A stretch of DNA of 64,000 bases from Neobacillus sp. WH10 (GCF_030123405.1 NZ_CP126110.1:1550001-1614000), one strand, 5' to 3'; positions 42,839 to 51,291 are shown, counted from the first letter of the stretch. The notes: generated by a model from the sequence alone, not told the origin. Program-made: numbers and translations.

Positions 42839-43090
42839 CGTTGATTTCCGCTCCAGGCACTTGCTTTCCGCTGGGAGGGATGGGAGCCCGTCTAGCTACA
42901 GCGCCTAGCCCCTCGAGGTCGCTTCGGTCCTGACGCTGAAGTCAAAGAACGCCTTCAACGTCAGGTCCTTCAGCGCTTGTCGGGGCTGAACAAGGCGCTT
43001 CCGCTTTTCCTTCTCCTCGGCGTTACCGCCTGCGGGGTCTCCCACTTCCCTCTTTTTCCCGCAGGAGTCAAGTGCCCTCCGCTACAATTA
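42839..43090 (+). repeat. Interspersed repeat, family B, interrupted by a family A element
   Basis: Palindromic element with arms 42853-42886 and 43039-43079: CAGGCACTTG pairs with CAAGTGCC, and GAGGGATGGGAG with CTCCCACTTCCCTC. The centre has GGCGTTACCGCC-type small hairpins and GCCTGCGGGGTCTCCC. It resembles a repeat common between genes of bacilli. A family A element (42890-43009) is inserted between the two arms. Together they fill the first half of the 727-nt gap between mobB and the ywiC-like gene. Confidence 0.7.
42890..43009 (-). repeat. Interspersed repeat, family A, copy 3 (nested)
   Basis: On the minus strand begins GAAAAGCGGAAGCGCC and ends GTAGCTAGAC, the family A ends. Internal stem cctgacg-tgaag / cttca-cgtcagg. 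This is the longest and best preserved copy, lying inside family B. Confidence 0.75.
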
Positions 43091-43340
43091 ACTCAGATAG
43101 ATAAAGTTAATTCACACTAAAAAAGCAACAAACTTTACGAAAACAGCCTAATTTTTAGTTGCATTAAATATTTAACTTATTTCTTCTGAAATGGTTTTCT
43201 GAATAGCTAATCAAAGACCTCTTTTAAGGAATACCTAATAATAATAATTAGTTAATTTTTCCTAATGAATAATGTATTTAACATAATGGAATTGTAATCA
43301 TTTTGTGAATAGGAGATGCAATCAGAAGGAAGTTTGTACA
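43091..43340. other. AT-rich intergenic stretch with no recognised feature
   Basis: Remainder of the gap before the ywiC-like promoter. No open frame with a ribosome site, no strong hairpin and no RNA motif was seen. Confidence 0.5.
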
Positions 43341-43343
43341 AAA

Positions 43344-43386
43344 TGTGATTCTCTTCACTTATTTTTCCGATACCCTATTTTATAGT
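43344..43386 (+). promoter_or_regulatory. Fnr-type promoter of the ywiC-like gene
   Basis: Perfect box TGTGA-N6-TCACT (43344-43359), 21 nt, then TATAGT (43381-43386). Confidence 0.92.
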
Positions 43387-43416
43387 TATGAATGAAGTGA
43401 AAAAGGAGGGAAAGAG

Positions 43417-44145
43417 ATGAAGTTATTTATACCGAAACAACATGGTGCTTGGGCAATGTTAATCATCCCTTTTTGGTTGGGTGTTATCGATGGAGGATTT
43501 TTGTGGCTGCATCTCCCGTTATTTATTGGCTGGCTCCTATTGTACTTAGCAACCTATCCGATGCTCCTTTTATTTAAAAAGAAAAAGATTCCTTTTTATA
43601 CAAAGTGGACGCTTATTTATATGATACCGGCTTTATTACTACTACTGATCCCATTCGTGGAAAGGCCTGCTATCATCTTTTTTGGTCTTTTGATGCTCCC
43701 GTTTTTTATAATAAATGCTTACTATACCTCAAAAAATCAAGATCGTGCTTTTATGAATGATTTGAGTGCTATATTTGCTTTTTGTATTGCCGGTTTGGCT
43801 AGCAGTTATTTAGTGCGGGGTGTGGTTATGCCTGAGACGATTCTTTTTCCTTTTTTAGCATCTGTGGTCTTTTTTATTGGCTGTACATTTTATGTAAAAT
43901 CAATGATAAGGGAAAAGAATAATACAAACTTTAAATTGTTTTCTTGGGCCTACCATTTGCTGCTCGTCATTACTTGGGCCGCAAGTGGCTTTTGGATTGC
44001 AGCAATTGCCTTTATTCCGAGTTTGCTTCGAGCAATCCTTTTTTATGGGAAGAATTTATCTGCAAAACAAGTTGGAATATACGAAATCATTAATTCAGCC
44101 ATTTTTTTCATTATCATTGCCATTCAGATAGTCTTATTTAAATAA
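43417..44145 (+). CDS. ywiC: YwiC-like membrane protein
   Basis: 242 aa, about seven hydrophobic helices, starting MKLFIPKQHGAWAMLIIPFWLG, the YwiC signature (KQHGAWAM). Function unknown. In B. subtilis ywiC sits beside fnr in the nitrate respiration region; here it is convergent with the second fnr and has a perfect Fnr box, which supports a role in anaerobic growth. Ribosome site GGAGGG. Confidence 0.88.
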   Translation: MKLFIPKQHGAWAMLIIPFWLGVIDGGFLWLHLPLFIGWLLLYLATYPMLLLFKKKKIPFYTKWTLIYMIPALLLLLIPFVERPAIIFFGLLMLPFFIINAYYTSKNQDRAFMNDLSAIFAFCIAGLASSYLVRGVVMPETILFPFLASVVFFIGCTFYVKSMIREKNNTNFKLFSWAYHLLLVITWAASGFWIAAIAFIPSLLRAILFYGKNLSAKQVGIYEIINSAIFFIIIAIQIVLFK

Positions 44146-44176
44146 AAAATCGGTCATACAATTGACCGATTTTTTC
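44145..44176. terminator. Bidirectional terminator between ywiC and fnr paralogue 2
   Basis: Stem aaaaaatcggtca / tgaccgatttttt with a 6-nt loop. Confidence 0.92.
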
Positions 44177-44191
44177 CGTATTAAGATCATA

Positions 44192-44884
44192 CTAATCAAC
44201 TTTACAAATTTCAATTGGGCAATCCTCACAATCGATTTCACGTTTTAAATAATCTAAGTTATGGATAGTAATTGACCCTTTATCGACTGAAATTATCCCA
44301 GCTTTTCTTAAATCGCTAAGTAGTCGATTAACGACTTCACGTGAGGTTCCGCAGAAATTTGCCAACTCTTGATTTGTTAAAGGTAATTCAATCATGATTC
44401 CTTTATTCGTTTTAATCCCATAACTGTTACTTATTCTAATTAAGGTTGAATACAATGCACCTTTTTTTCCGTGAAGGACCAAATCACGAAACTTGGTTTG
44501 TGTTTTCCGGTATTGCAGACTCATCCATTTTATGAATTCAAAGGAAAGTGAGAGATTTTGCGAAAGTTTTTCCTCTAACACATCCTTCATGATAACGGCG
44601 ACTTCACCACTCTCAACGACACGAGCACTTAATAAATATTTAGAAGAAGGGGAGAATAAATTTAATTCACCAACAAAGTCTCCTTTTGAGCACATTCTTA
44701 GTGTGAGTTCTCTGCCATCAGGAATAATTTTACTAATTTGAAGAATACCGCTTTGCACGATATACAATTCATCGGCGCACGATCCTTCTTGAAAAAGAAA
44801 AGTCCCTTTTTCAATCTTCTTAATATGATGAACCGAATCAAAGAGATGGGACAATGTTACGGGCATTTCTTTAACTGACTGCAT
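44192..44884 (-). CDS. fnr: Crp/Fnr family oxygen-responsive regulator, paralogue 2
   Basis: 230 aa, same layout as paralogue 1: sensor fold (LFQEGSCADELYIVQSGILQISKI), long dimer helix, helix-turn-helix LTNQELANFCGTSREVVNRLLSDLRKA and C-terminal cysteines C219, C222, C227 (DCEDCPIEIC). The recognition helices of the two paralogues are almost the same, so both should read the same DNA box. Its position beside ywiC matches B. subtilis fnr, so this is the better orthologue. ATG at 44884 follows AAAGGTGG; a GTG at 44896 precedes that site. Confidence 0.92.
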   Translation of the reverse strand: MQSVKEMPVTLSHLFDSVHHIKKIEKGTFLFQEGSCADELYIVQSGILQISKIIPDGRELTLRMCSKGDFVGELNLFSPSSKYLLSARVVESGEVAVIMKDVLEEKLSQNLSLSFEFIKWMSLQYRKTQTKFRDLVLHGKKGALYSTLIRISNSYGIKTNKGIMIELPLTNQELANFCGTSREVVNRLLSDLRKAGIISVDKGSITIHNLDYLKREIDCEDCPIEICKVD

Positions 44885-45158
44885 ACAAATAACCACCTTT
44901 AAAGGTACAAATGAATTTTGAGAAATAAATGCCAGTTAAGATTGGAATTGCAGGATATTACTACTATTATTATATTGTTAACGAAGAATATTTAGCAATA
45001 AATGTGGAATAAGTTCATACAATCGTCAAAAAATGAATCATTCGTGACATATTTCTTAGGAAATAATGTCGATATGTGATGGGATTTGAAAGAAATTCCA
45101 ATAATGGACAAACTCAAAATGGCAATAATAAAGATATAGATGATAAGGAGGGAAAGAT

Positions 45159-45338
45159 GTGGGACAAAATCATCAATTTAAATCAGGTAAAAAGGCTCCG
45201 AATAATGGTGTGTATATAGAAATTGGTGAAACCGGAGATAATGTGCTGAATCCTAAAAAAATTAAGCTTAAAGCAGGGGACCCATTTCCCGAGACGTCAA
45301 ATCATAACCGCGTTTGGACATATCAACGCAAACCTTAA
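45159..45338 (+). CDS. yjzC: YjzC family small protein
   Basis: 59 aa from a GTG at 45159 with ribosome site AAGGAGGG 6 nt upstream. Reads MGQNHQFKSGKKAPNNGVY and later FPETSNHNRVWTYQRKP, matching B. subtilis YjzC closely. Function unknown; a small soluble protein. An ATG two bases upstream opens only a different short frame. Confidence 0.9.
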   Translation: MGQNHQFKSGKKAPNNGVYIEIGETGDNVLNPKKIKLKAGDPFPETSNHNRVWTYQRKP

Positions 45339-45421
45339 CATTATTTGCTTTTTTTAGAAAGTCATCCTTCATGGGTGGCTTTTTCCCTGTTCAAAATTTT
45401 ACTTCTATTTATAGTTTGTTT

Positions 45422-45455
45422 TATAATAAAAATATATAGGTCAAAAATGGTCAAA
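45422..45455 (+). promoter_or_regulatory. CtsR operator and -10 of clpB
   Basis: Direct heptad repeat GGTCAAA-AAT-GGTCAAA (45439-45455), the exact CtsR target, immediately downstream of a TATAAT -10 (45422-45427). Implies heat-shock control by the CtsR repressor. Confidence 0.93.
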
Positions 45456-45470
45456 TGAGGAGTGAGTAAA

Positions 45471-48065
45471 GTGGACTTAAGCCGAATGACTGAGCGTTTA
45501 CAAAAAGGGATCATGGATGCACAGGCCTTAGCGGTGAAAGAAAATCATCAAGAAATTGATGAACCTCATTTATTTTTATCGCTTATGGATCAAGAGGACA
45601 GTCTCATTGCTTCTATTTTAGAGAAAGCAGGTTTGCCGTCTGGGGAAGTAAAGAAAAGCCTTATGGAATCCTTGGCTAAAAAACCTCAAGTTACTGGAAG
45701 CGGGGTTGAACAGGGGAAACTTTATATTACGGCAAAGCTGCAAAAAATACTGGTAAGTGCAGAGGAGTTTGCTTCTCAATTTGCCGATGAGTATATTTCA
45801 GTTGAGCATTTTCTATTAGCTGCAACCTATGCTAATAATTCAGAAATAAAAAAAATAATCCAAGCTTATGGAAAAACACCAGAAACTATTTTAAAAGCAA
45901 TAAAAGTAATAAGGGGGAACCAAAGAGTGACATCACAAAATCCCGAAGCAGGATATGATGCTCTTAAAAAGTATGGAAGAGACCTTGTTGACGAAGTGAA
46001 ATCAGGTAAAATGGATCCGGTCATCGGCAGGGACACAGAAATTCGTAATGTGATTCGGATTTTATCGAGAAAGACTAAGAACAATCCAGTATTAATTGGT
46101 GAACCAGGTGTTGGGAAAACAGCGATTGTTGAAGGACTTGCACAAAGAATTGTTAGAAACGACGTTCCAGAAGGCTTAAAGGATAAAACGATTTTTTCAC
46201 TTGATATGAGTGCTTTAATCGCCGGAGCAAAATTTAGAGGTGAATTTGAAGAGCGGCTGAAGGCAGTTTTAAACGAAATTAAAAAAAGCGAAGGGCAAAT
46301 TTTGCTGTTCATTGATGAAATCCATACAATTGTTGGTGCAGGAAAATCCGAAGGTGCGATGGATGCCGGTAATATGTTAAAGCCGATGCTTGCACGCGGG
46401 GAACTTCACTGTATTGGAGCAACCACACTTGATGAACACAGGAAATATATTGAAAAAGATCCTGCTCTTGAACGCAGATTTCAACAGGTGCTTGTCCAAG
46501 AACCAAATGTAGAAGATACCATTTCAATATTAAGAGGCTTAAAGGAACGGTTTGAAGTGCACCATGGTGTAAAAATTCATGATCATGCACTTGTGGCAGC
46601 AGCCACTTTATCAGACCGCTATATTACTGACCGATTTCTACCAGATAAAGCGATTGACCTAGTCGATGAAGCATGTGCATTGATTCGCACTGAAATTGAT
46701 TCCATGCCAACTGAACTTGATGAAGTGACCCGCAAGGTTATGCAGCTAGAAATTGAAGAGGCAGCATTGCGAAAAGAGAGTGATGAAGGGAGCAAATTAA
46801 GACTTGAAGCACTATTAAAGGAACTTGCCGATTTAAAAGAACAGGCGAATGCCATGAAAGCAAAATGGCTACAAGAGAAACAAAACATCCAGAAAGTCCA
46901 GGAGAAAAGGGAGCAGCTTGAAAAACTTCGTCGAGAGCTTCAACAGGCAGAAGATAAATATGATTTAAACCGGGCTGCTGAACTTCGTCATGGGCAAATT
47001 CCGTTGGCAGAAAAAGAACTGAAAGAATTAGAGGATGGAGCGGCAAAGGATGAACGATTGCTTCGGGAAGAAGTGACAGGGGAAGAAATTTCGAATATCG
47101 TCTCGAGATGGACAGGAATCCCTCTCTCCAAACTTGTTGAGGGTGAAAGAGAAAAGCTATTGAAATTAGAATCCATTTTGCATGAAAGAGTGATTGGGCA
47201 AAATGAAGCCGTTAAACTAGTGGCTGATGCTGTCCTTCGGGCGCGTGCCGGAATAAAAGACCCAAACCGTCCAATTGGTTCATTTTTATTTTTAGGGCCT
47301 ACAGGTGTAGGAAAGACAGAGCTTGCAAAGGCATTGGCGGAGTCGTTATTTGACAGTGAAGAACACATTATTCGTATAGATATGTCGGAATATATGGAAA
47401 AGCACGCGGTTTCTCGTTTAATAGGTGCACCTCCAGGTTATGTCGGTTATGAAGAAGGCGGGCAGCTAACGGAAGCTGTTAGAAGAAGACCATATTCAGT
47501 TATTTTAATGGATGAAATCGAAAAGGCTCATCCAGAGGTGTTTAATATTCTTTTACAAGCACTTGATGATGGACGAATCACCGATTCACAAGGCCGGGTA
47601 GTAGATTTTAAAAACACAGTTATTATTATGACCTCCAATATCGGCTCACACTTCTTACTTGAACGAAGTGAAAATGAAATTGAAATTTCAGATGGGACAA
47701 GAGAAAAAGTAATGAGTCATTTAAGAGCCCATTTTCGTCCGGAATTTTTAAATCGCATAGATGAGACCATTCTATTTAAGCCGTTATCATTAGGAGAAAT
47801 AAAAAATATTGTTGTCAAAATGATGAAGGAACTACAAACCAGGTTAAAACAACAGCAAATTAATATTTTGATTAGTGAGGATGCAAAAGAATTTATTGCA
47901 ATAAATGGATTTGACCCAATCTATGGAGCAAGACCACTTAAACGGTATTTACAAAGAAATATCGAAACAAAGCTCGCACGTGAAATAATAGCTGGCAGGA
48001 TACATGAACAGTCAACAGTTGAAATCATGAAAGAAGATGGGGAAGTGACATTAAAAGTTCAATAA
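45471..48065 (+). CDS. clpB: ATP-dependent chaperone ClpB
   Basis: 864-aa double AAA+ disaggregase working with DnaK. N-terminal Clp-N repeats, first ATPase with GEPGVGKT, the long middle coiled coil (from about 400 to 520, e.g. MKAKWLQEKQNIQKVQEKREQ split by linker) that separates ClpB from ClpA/C/E, second ATPase with GPTGVGKT, and the YGARPLKRYLQRNIE sensor region. No ClpP-binding tripeptide loop is evident. GTG at 45471 has GAGGAG 8 nt upstream; the GTG at 45462 overlaps that site. B. subtilis lacks clpB; here it lies between yjzC and yjzD, apparently an insertion or retained gene. Confidence 0.95.
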   Translation: MDLSRMTERLQKGIMDAQALAVKENHQEIDEPHLFLSLMDQEDSLIASILEKAGLPSGEVKKSLMESLAKKPQVTGSGVEQGKLYITAKLQKILVSAEEFASQFADEYISVEHFLLAATYANNSEIKKIIQAYGKTPETILKAIKVIRGNQRVTSQNPEAGYDALKKYGRDLVDEVKSGKMDPVIGRDTEIRNVIRILSRKTKNNPVLIGEPGVGKTAIVEGLAQRIVRNDVPEGLKDKTIFSLDMSALIAGAKFRGEFEERLKAVLNEIKKSEGQILLFIDEIHTIVGAGKSEGAMDAGNMLKPMLARGELHCIGATTLDEHRKYIEKDPALERRFQQVLVQEPNVEDTISILRGLKERFEVHHGVKIHDHALVAAATLSDRYITDRFLPDKAIDLVDEACALIRTEIDSMPTELDEVTRKVMQLEIEEAALRKESDEGSKLRLEALLKELADLKEQANAMKAKWLQEKQNIQKVQEKREQLEKLRRELQQAEDKYDLNRAAELRHGQIPLAEKELKELEDGAAKDERLLREEVTGEEISNIVSRWTGIPLSKLVEGEREKLLKLESILHERVIGQNEAVKLVADAVLRARAGIKDPNRPIGSFLFLGPTGVGKTELAKALAESLFDSEEHIIRIDMSEYMEKHAVSRLIGAPPGYVGYEEGGQLTEAVRRRPYSVILMDEIEKAHPEVFNILLQALDDGRITDSQGRVVDFKNTVIIMTSNIGSHFLLERSENEIEISDGTREKVMSHLRAHFRPEFLNRIDETILFKPLSLGEIKNIVVKMMKELQTRLKQQQINILISEDAKEFIAINGFDPIYGARPLKRYLQRNIETKLAREIIAGRIHEQSTVEIMKEDGEVTLKVQ

Positions 48066-48068
48066 ACA

Positions 48069-48109
48069 GAAAAAAAGGTCATCCATAGAAATTGGAAGAC
48101 CTTTTTTCG
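48069..48109. terminator. Bidirectional terminator after clpB
   Basis: Stem aaaaaggtc / gacctttttt with an internal bulge, between convergent clpB and yjzD. Confidence 0.85.
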
Positions 48110-48114
48110 TATTC

Positions 48115-48300
48115 TTAGTGTTGTTCAACGGGCTCATTTGGAATGATAGCAGAAGCAATAAAAATTAATATGGTTACCCCAACAGAAACAATAGCACCAG
48201 GGATAAATTCAAATTTTGCACCTGGAGTCATGGAACTAACAACATATGTAAGCATTTGCACTAAAAGAAATGACCAGAAAAAAGTCCAAAAGTATCGCAC
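48115..48300 (-). CDS. yjzD: YjzD, DUF2929 small membrane protein
   Basis: 61 aa with two membrane helices (YFWTFFWSFLLVQMLTYVVSS and the PGAIVSVGVTILIFIASAII segment). GTG start with GAGGTG upstream. Matches B. subtilis YjzD in size, topology and position (between yjzC and yjaU). Function unknown. Confidence 0.85.
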   Translation of the reverse strand: MRYFWTFFWSFLLVQMLTYVVSSMTPGAKFEFIPGAIVSVGVTILIFIASAIIPNEPVEQH

Positions 48301-48485
48301 TAATTTTCACCTCTTACTTATTTTACATCAATTTTAATAGTATCATACGATTTTAAAAAAATATAGATAATTTCAATGTCTAATTTTACTTTTCAAGTTA
48401 AATTAAACAAATGGGCAAACTCCCTTTCATCTTTTGTGAAATGACATACAATATGTTGAGGAAATATGTAAAAGGAGATTTATCG

Positions 48486-49208
48486 ATGGAAAATCGCAAT
48501 TTTCAGATGGATACCCAATGGAATGTCATTCATTACCCCGAAAAGCCTACAGGATTTGGGATCTTAATCATCGGAGATGAAAGGCATTTTGTGGACGAAA
48601 GTAAATGTTTTTGGACACAAAATGAAGGAAAGCTGGCCATAATTAACGACCTAAAAAAAGCAGGGTACACCATTTTTTCCTCAAATCTTTATGGGCGAAA
48701 CTGGGGGAGCGAAAACGCTATTGAGCTTGCTCAAAAGTTATATCAGCATGTAATTCGCAACGAAATCCTTAATCATCAAATTCATATATTGGCTGAAGGG
48801 ATGGGGGCACTGGTCGCAGTCAGATTAATAGAGAAAATGAAGGGGTGTATCAGGTCGGTAATCCTGCTCAACCCGATCCTTTCTCTAAAACACCATCTTG
48901 AACAGGAAAAGGAACACAAATTTTTTTATAAAAAATTAATGAGGGAATTAACAGCAGCACATAACATGGATCAGAAACGGATTGAAAGTATTATTTTTAG
49001 CATGGAAGATTTCGTTAATATGGAGTTTGACTGTCCAGTAAAGATTATTCATGTCCTTACTGGCGGAAAATCATATACGCAATCAAAATTATATCAAAAA
49101 ATCATCAAGTCTCCTGAAATCAATCCTACCTTTATTCTTCCGGAAAAAAAACCACTGCTCGGAAAAATATTCATCAAGTTTTTGAGCAGTAATGAAACAG
49201 TACTGTAA
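48486..49208 (+). CDS. yjaU: YjaU-like alpha/beta-hydrolase fold protein
   Basis: 240 aa with an alpha/beta hydrolase-like pattern: GFGILIIGDERHFVDES, AGYTIFSSNLYGRNWGS, and LAEGMGALVAVRLIEKM at the nucleophile elbow, where the usual Gly-x-Ser-x-Gly reads A-E-G-M-G. The nucleophile serine is therefore missing and catalysis is doubtful. ATG at 48486 follows AAAGGAG. Located as yjaU in B. subtilis, next to yjaV and med. Confidence 0.8.
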   Translation: MENRNFQMDTQWNVIHYPEKPTGFGILIIGDERHFVDESKCFWTQNEGKLAIINDLKKAGYTIFSSNLYGRNWGSENAIELAQKLYQHVIRNEILNHQIHILAEGMGALVAVRLIEKMKGCIRSVILLNPILSLKHHLEQEKEHKFFYKKLMRELTAAHNMDQKRIESIIFSMEDFVNMEFDCPVKIIHVLTGGKSYTQSKLYQKIIKSPEINPTFILPEKKPLLGKIFIKFLSSNETVL

Positions 49209-49213
49209 ACAGG

Positions 49214-49288
49214 ATTCCTCCCCAAAAAGAAATATTTCCTAATCGAATTGCATAGGATTCAAAAAGGCTAGATTGGGGAGGAAATATT
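49214..49288 (+). promoter_or_regulatory. Leader of yjaV with alternative pairings over the ribosome site
   Basis: The ribosome site at 49273-49282 (TTGGGGAGGA) is fully complementary to 49216-49225 (TCCTCCCCAA). The overlapping 49279-49288 (AGGAAATATT) is also fully complementary to 49231-49240 (AATATTTCCT). The two 10-bp helices exclude each other, and each hides part of the ribosome site. Confidence 0.45.
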
Positions 49289-49289
49289 A

Positions 49290-50123
49290 ATGGACAAGGC
49301 CATTATTTTTGGAATATACAATTTTATTAGTTTTCATGCGTGTAAAGCCTTGCTGAATAGAGGCGTAGAGGTAATAGGTGTTCAATTTGGTGAATCAGAT
49401 AAAAGTCCATTTCTCGAGGAAAAACGACTTGAGGTGGGAAGGAATGCTAATTTTAGTGAACGATCTTTATCTGAGTGGGAAAACAGAAGAGAAGAAGAAA
49501 GTGCACAAACAACTTTAATATTATCAATTTACGATTTATATATGCTAAATATAGAAACCATTTTACAAAAAGAAAAAATTACAAGAGCCATTATTCAATT
49601 TATCAAAGAGAGTAAAAACAATACGAATGTAGCATTCATTCTTCCAATTCAAATGCTTAGTGCTGAACAAGATAAGGCGATCGGCGCTTTATTAGAGCGG
49701 GCAAAGGGATGTGGGAAGAACACTCAAATGTTTTATTTACCTGCCATCTATGGTCCCTGGCAGCCACCAACCTTTTTATTTCATCAAGCGATTCTTGCTG
49801 CATTTCAAAAGTCAGAAATCTTAAAAGACGAGAGAGAATGGACAGGTGATGTCCTATATGTTGATGACGCTATAGAAACTATTATTAAAACAATAGAAAC
49901 CGATAACCCTGGGGGGTTCATCCTAGAAAGCGGTAAGAAGAATTATTGGGCTGAGTGCGCCGCCTATCTTCAAATAGATGAGAAAATCCCATTTGTCAAC
50001 CGTAATGAATCATTGCAGATTGGCGATCAAATTGACATAGTTTCTGTGAAGAAAATAACACCGATTGCGGATTCCATCTCAATACAAATGGAACATGTAC
50101 AGCGTTTGTATCCAAATGGATAG
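49290..50123 (+). CDS. yjaV: YjaV, NAD-dependent epimerase/dehydratase-like protein
   Basis: 277 aa. The C-terminal part holds the extended-SDR substrate region MFYLPAIYGPWQPPTFLF and DVLYVDDAIETIIKTIE. The N-terminal dinucleotide loop is changed: IFGIYNFISFHAC replaces the usual GxxGxxG, and no clear YxxxK catalytic pair is visible. It may therefore bind a nucleotide without normal catalysis. Directly upstream of med, as in B. subtilis. Function unknown. Confidence 0.75.
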   Translation: MDKAIIFGIYNFISFHACKALLNRGVEVIGVQFGESDKSPFLEEKRLEVGRNANFSERSLSEWENRREEESAQTTLILSIYDLYMLNIETILQKEKITRAIIQFIKESKNNTNVAFILPIQMLSAEQDKAIGALLERAKGCGKNTQMFYLPAIYGPWQPPTFLFHQAILAAFQKSEILKDEREWTGDVLYVDDAIETIIKTIETDNPGGFILESGKKNYWAECAAYLQIDEKIPFVNRNESLQIGDQIDIVSVKKITPIADSISIQMEHVQRLYPNG

Positions 50124-50326
50124 TAAGCGAAATAACAAAAAAGGTGAATCGATTTGGTGAAAAGTGGAAATGGAGGAAATTTGTCTTTTCATTTAATTGT
50201 TCAAAGGTTAGAATAAAAGGACAATCGGCGTTTTCTTTGTTTTAGTTCAATTTTCAATATATATAATTAAAGTGATAGGACGATACATGTGATGAAAGTG
50301 GCTGCCGTACAAAGGAGTTGCGTAGA

Positions 50327-51274
50327 ATGTTAAACCGTTTCGGAATCATTCTTTTATGTCTTCTTTTACTTGGGGCTTGCGGGGGAACAAAGCCGACAGG
50401 CAAATTACAAAAGGTTGGCTTGTTAGTTCCCGAAACAGTTAATGACCAAGTATGGGGAACAAAAGGCTATAAGGGAATGCTAAAAATACAATCCAAATTT
50501 AATGTGGATGTATTTTATAAAGAAGGAATGATTTCACAAGCTGTTGTAGAACGGGCAGTGGCGGAGTTTGAGCAAAAAGGGGTCAATCTAATTTTTGGCC
50601 ATGGTTCGGAGTATGCAGAATACTTTAACAATATTTCAAAAGACTATCCTCAGATGCATTTTGTCAGTTTTAACGGTGATGCAAAAAATTCCAACACAAC
50701 CAGCCTTAACTTTAAATCACACGCCATGGGTTTTTTTGGTGGAATGGTTGCTGCCCATATGTCTAAAACTAATAAAGTAGGTGTTTTAGCTGCATATGAA
50801 TGGCAGCCGGAAATTGAAGGCTTTTACCAAGGTGCAATGACTGAAAATAAACATACTCATGTAAGTATAGAATATGTCGGAAATTGGGATGACGAAAAAA
50901 AGGCCGTTCAATTAGCCAATCAAATGTTGGAAAACGGGGTTGATGTGGTTTATCCAGCTGGGGATGGTTTTAATGTTCCCGTTATTGAGCAGGTAAAGGG
51001 ACAAGGTTCCTATGTAATCGGCTATGTCTCTGACCAGTCTGACTTAGGTGAGTCAACTGTATTAACTAGCACAATTCAACAGGTTGACACCTTATATGAA
51101 AAGGTAGCAGAACAATACAACGATGGAAAGCTAAAATCAGGTAACCTTTCTTTTGATTTTCAAGACGATGTTATTTCCCTTGGAAAATATAGTCCATTAG
51201 TATCTAAAGATTTTATTAGAAAAATGAATAAGCATATTGAGCAATATAAGGAAACAGGAAAACTGCCTAAATAA
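50327..51274 (+). CDS. med: Med, lipoprotein-type positive regulator of comK
   Basis: 315 aa with an N-terminal signal and lipobox LGAC (lipid-attached C18), followed by a BMP/substrate-binding periplasmic-type fold (VGLLVPETVNDQVWGTKGYKGM; GVDVVYPAGDGFNVPVIEQ). Med activates comK expression in B. subtilis and is co-transcribed with comZ. ATG at 50327 follows AAAGGAG; a TTG at 50318 abuts that site. Confidence 0.9.
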   Translation: MLNRFGIILLCLLLLGACGGTKPTGKLQKVGLLVPETVNDQVWGTKGYKGMLKIQSKFNVDVFYKEGMISQAVVERAVAEFEQKGVNLIFGHGSEYAEYFNNISKDYPQMHFVSFNGDAKNSNTTSLNFKSHAMGFFGGMVAAHMSKTNKVGVLAAYEWQPEIEGFYQGAMTENKHTHVSIEYVGNWDDEKKAVQLANQMLENGVDVVYPAGDGFNVPVIEQVKGQGSYVIGYVSDQSDLGESTVLTSTIQQVDTLYEKVAEQYNDGKLKSGNLSFDFQDDVISLGKYSPLVSKDFIRKMNKHIEQYKETGKLPK

Positions 51275-51291
51275 AATTTTAAGGAGTACAT

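Noticed and set aside
45003..45018. TGTGG-N6-TTCAT upstream of fnr paralogue 2
   Set aside because: Poor match in both halves and no acceptable -10 at the fixed distance on either strand.
46738..47368. Long minus-strand frames opposite clpB, addA and addB
   Set aside because: All are antisense shadows of well-supported genes with codon patterns expected from the sense strand.
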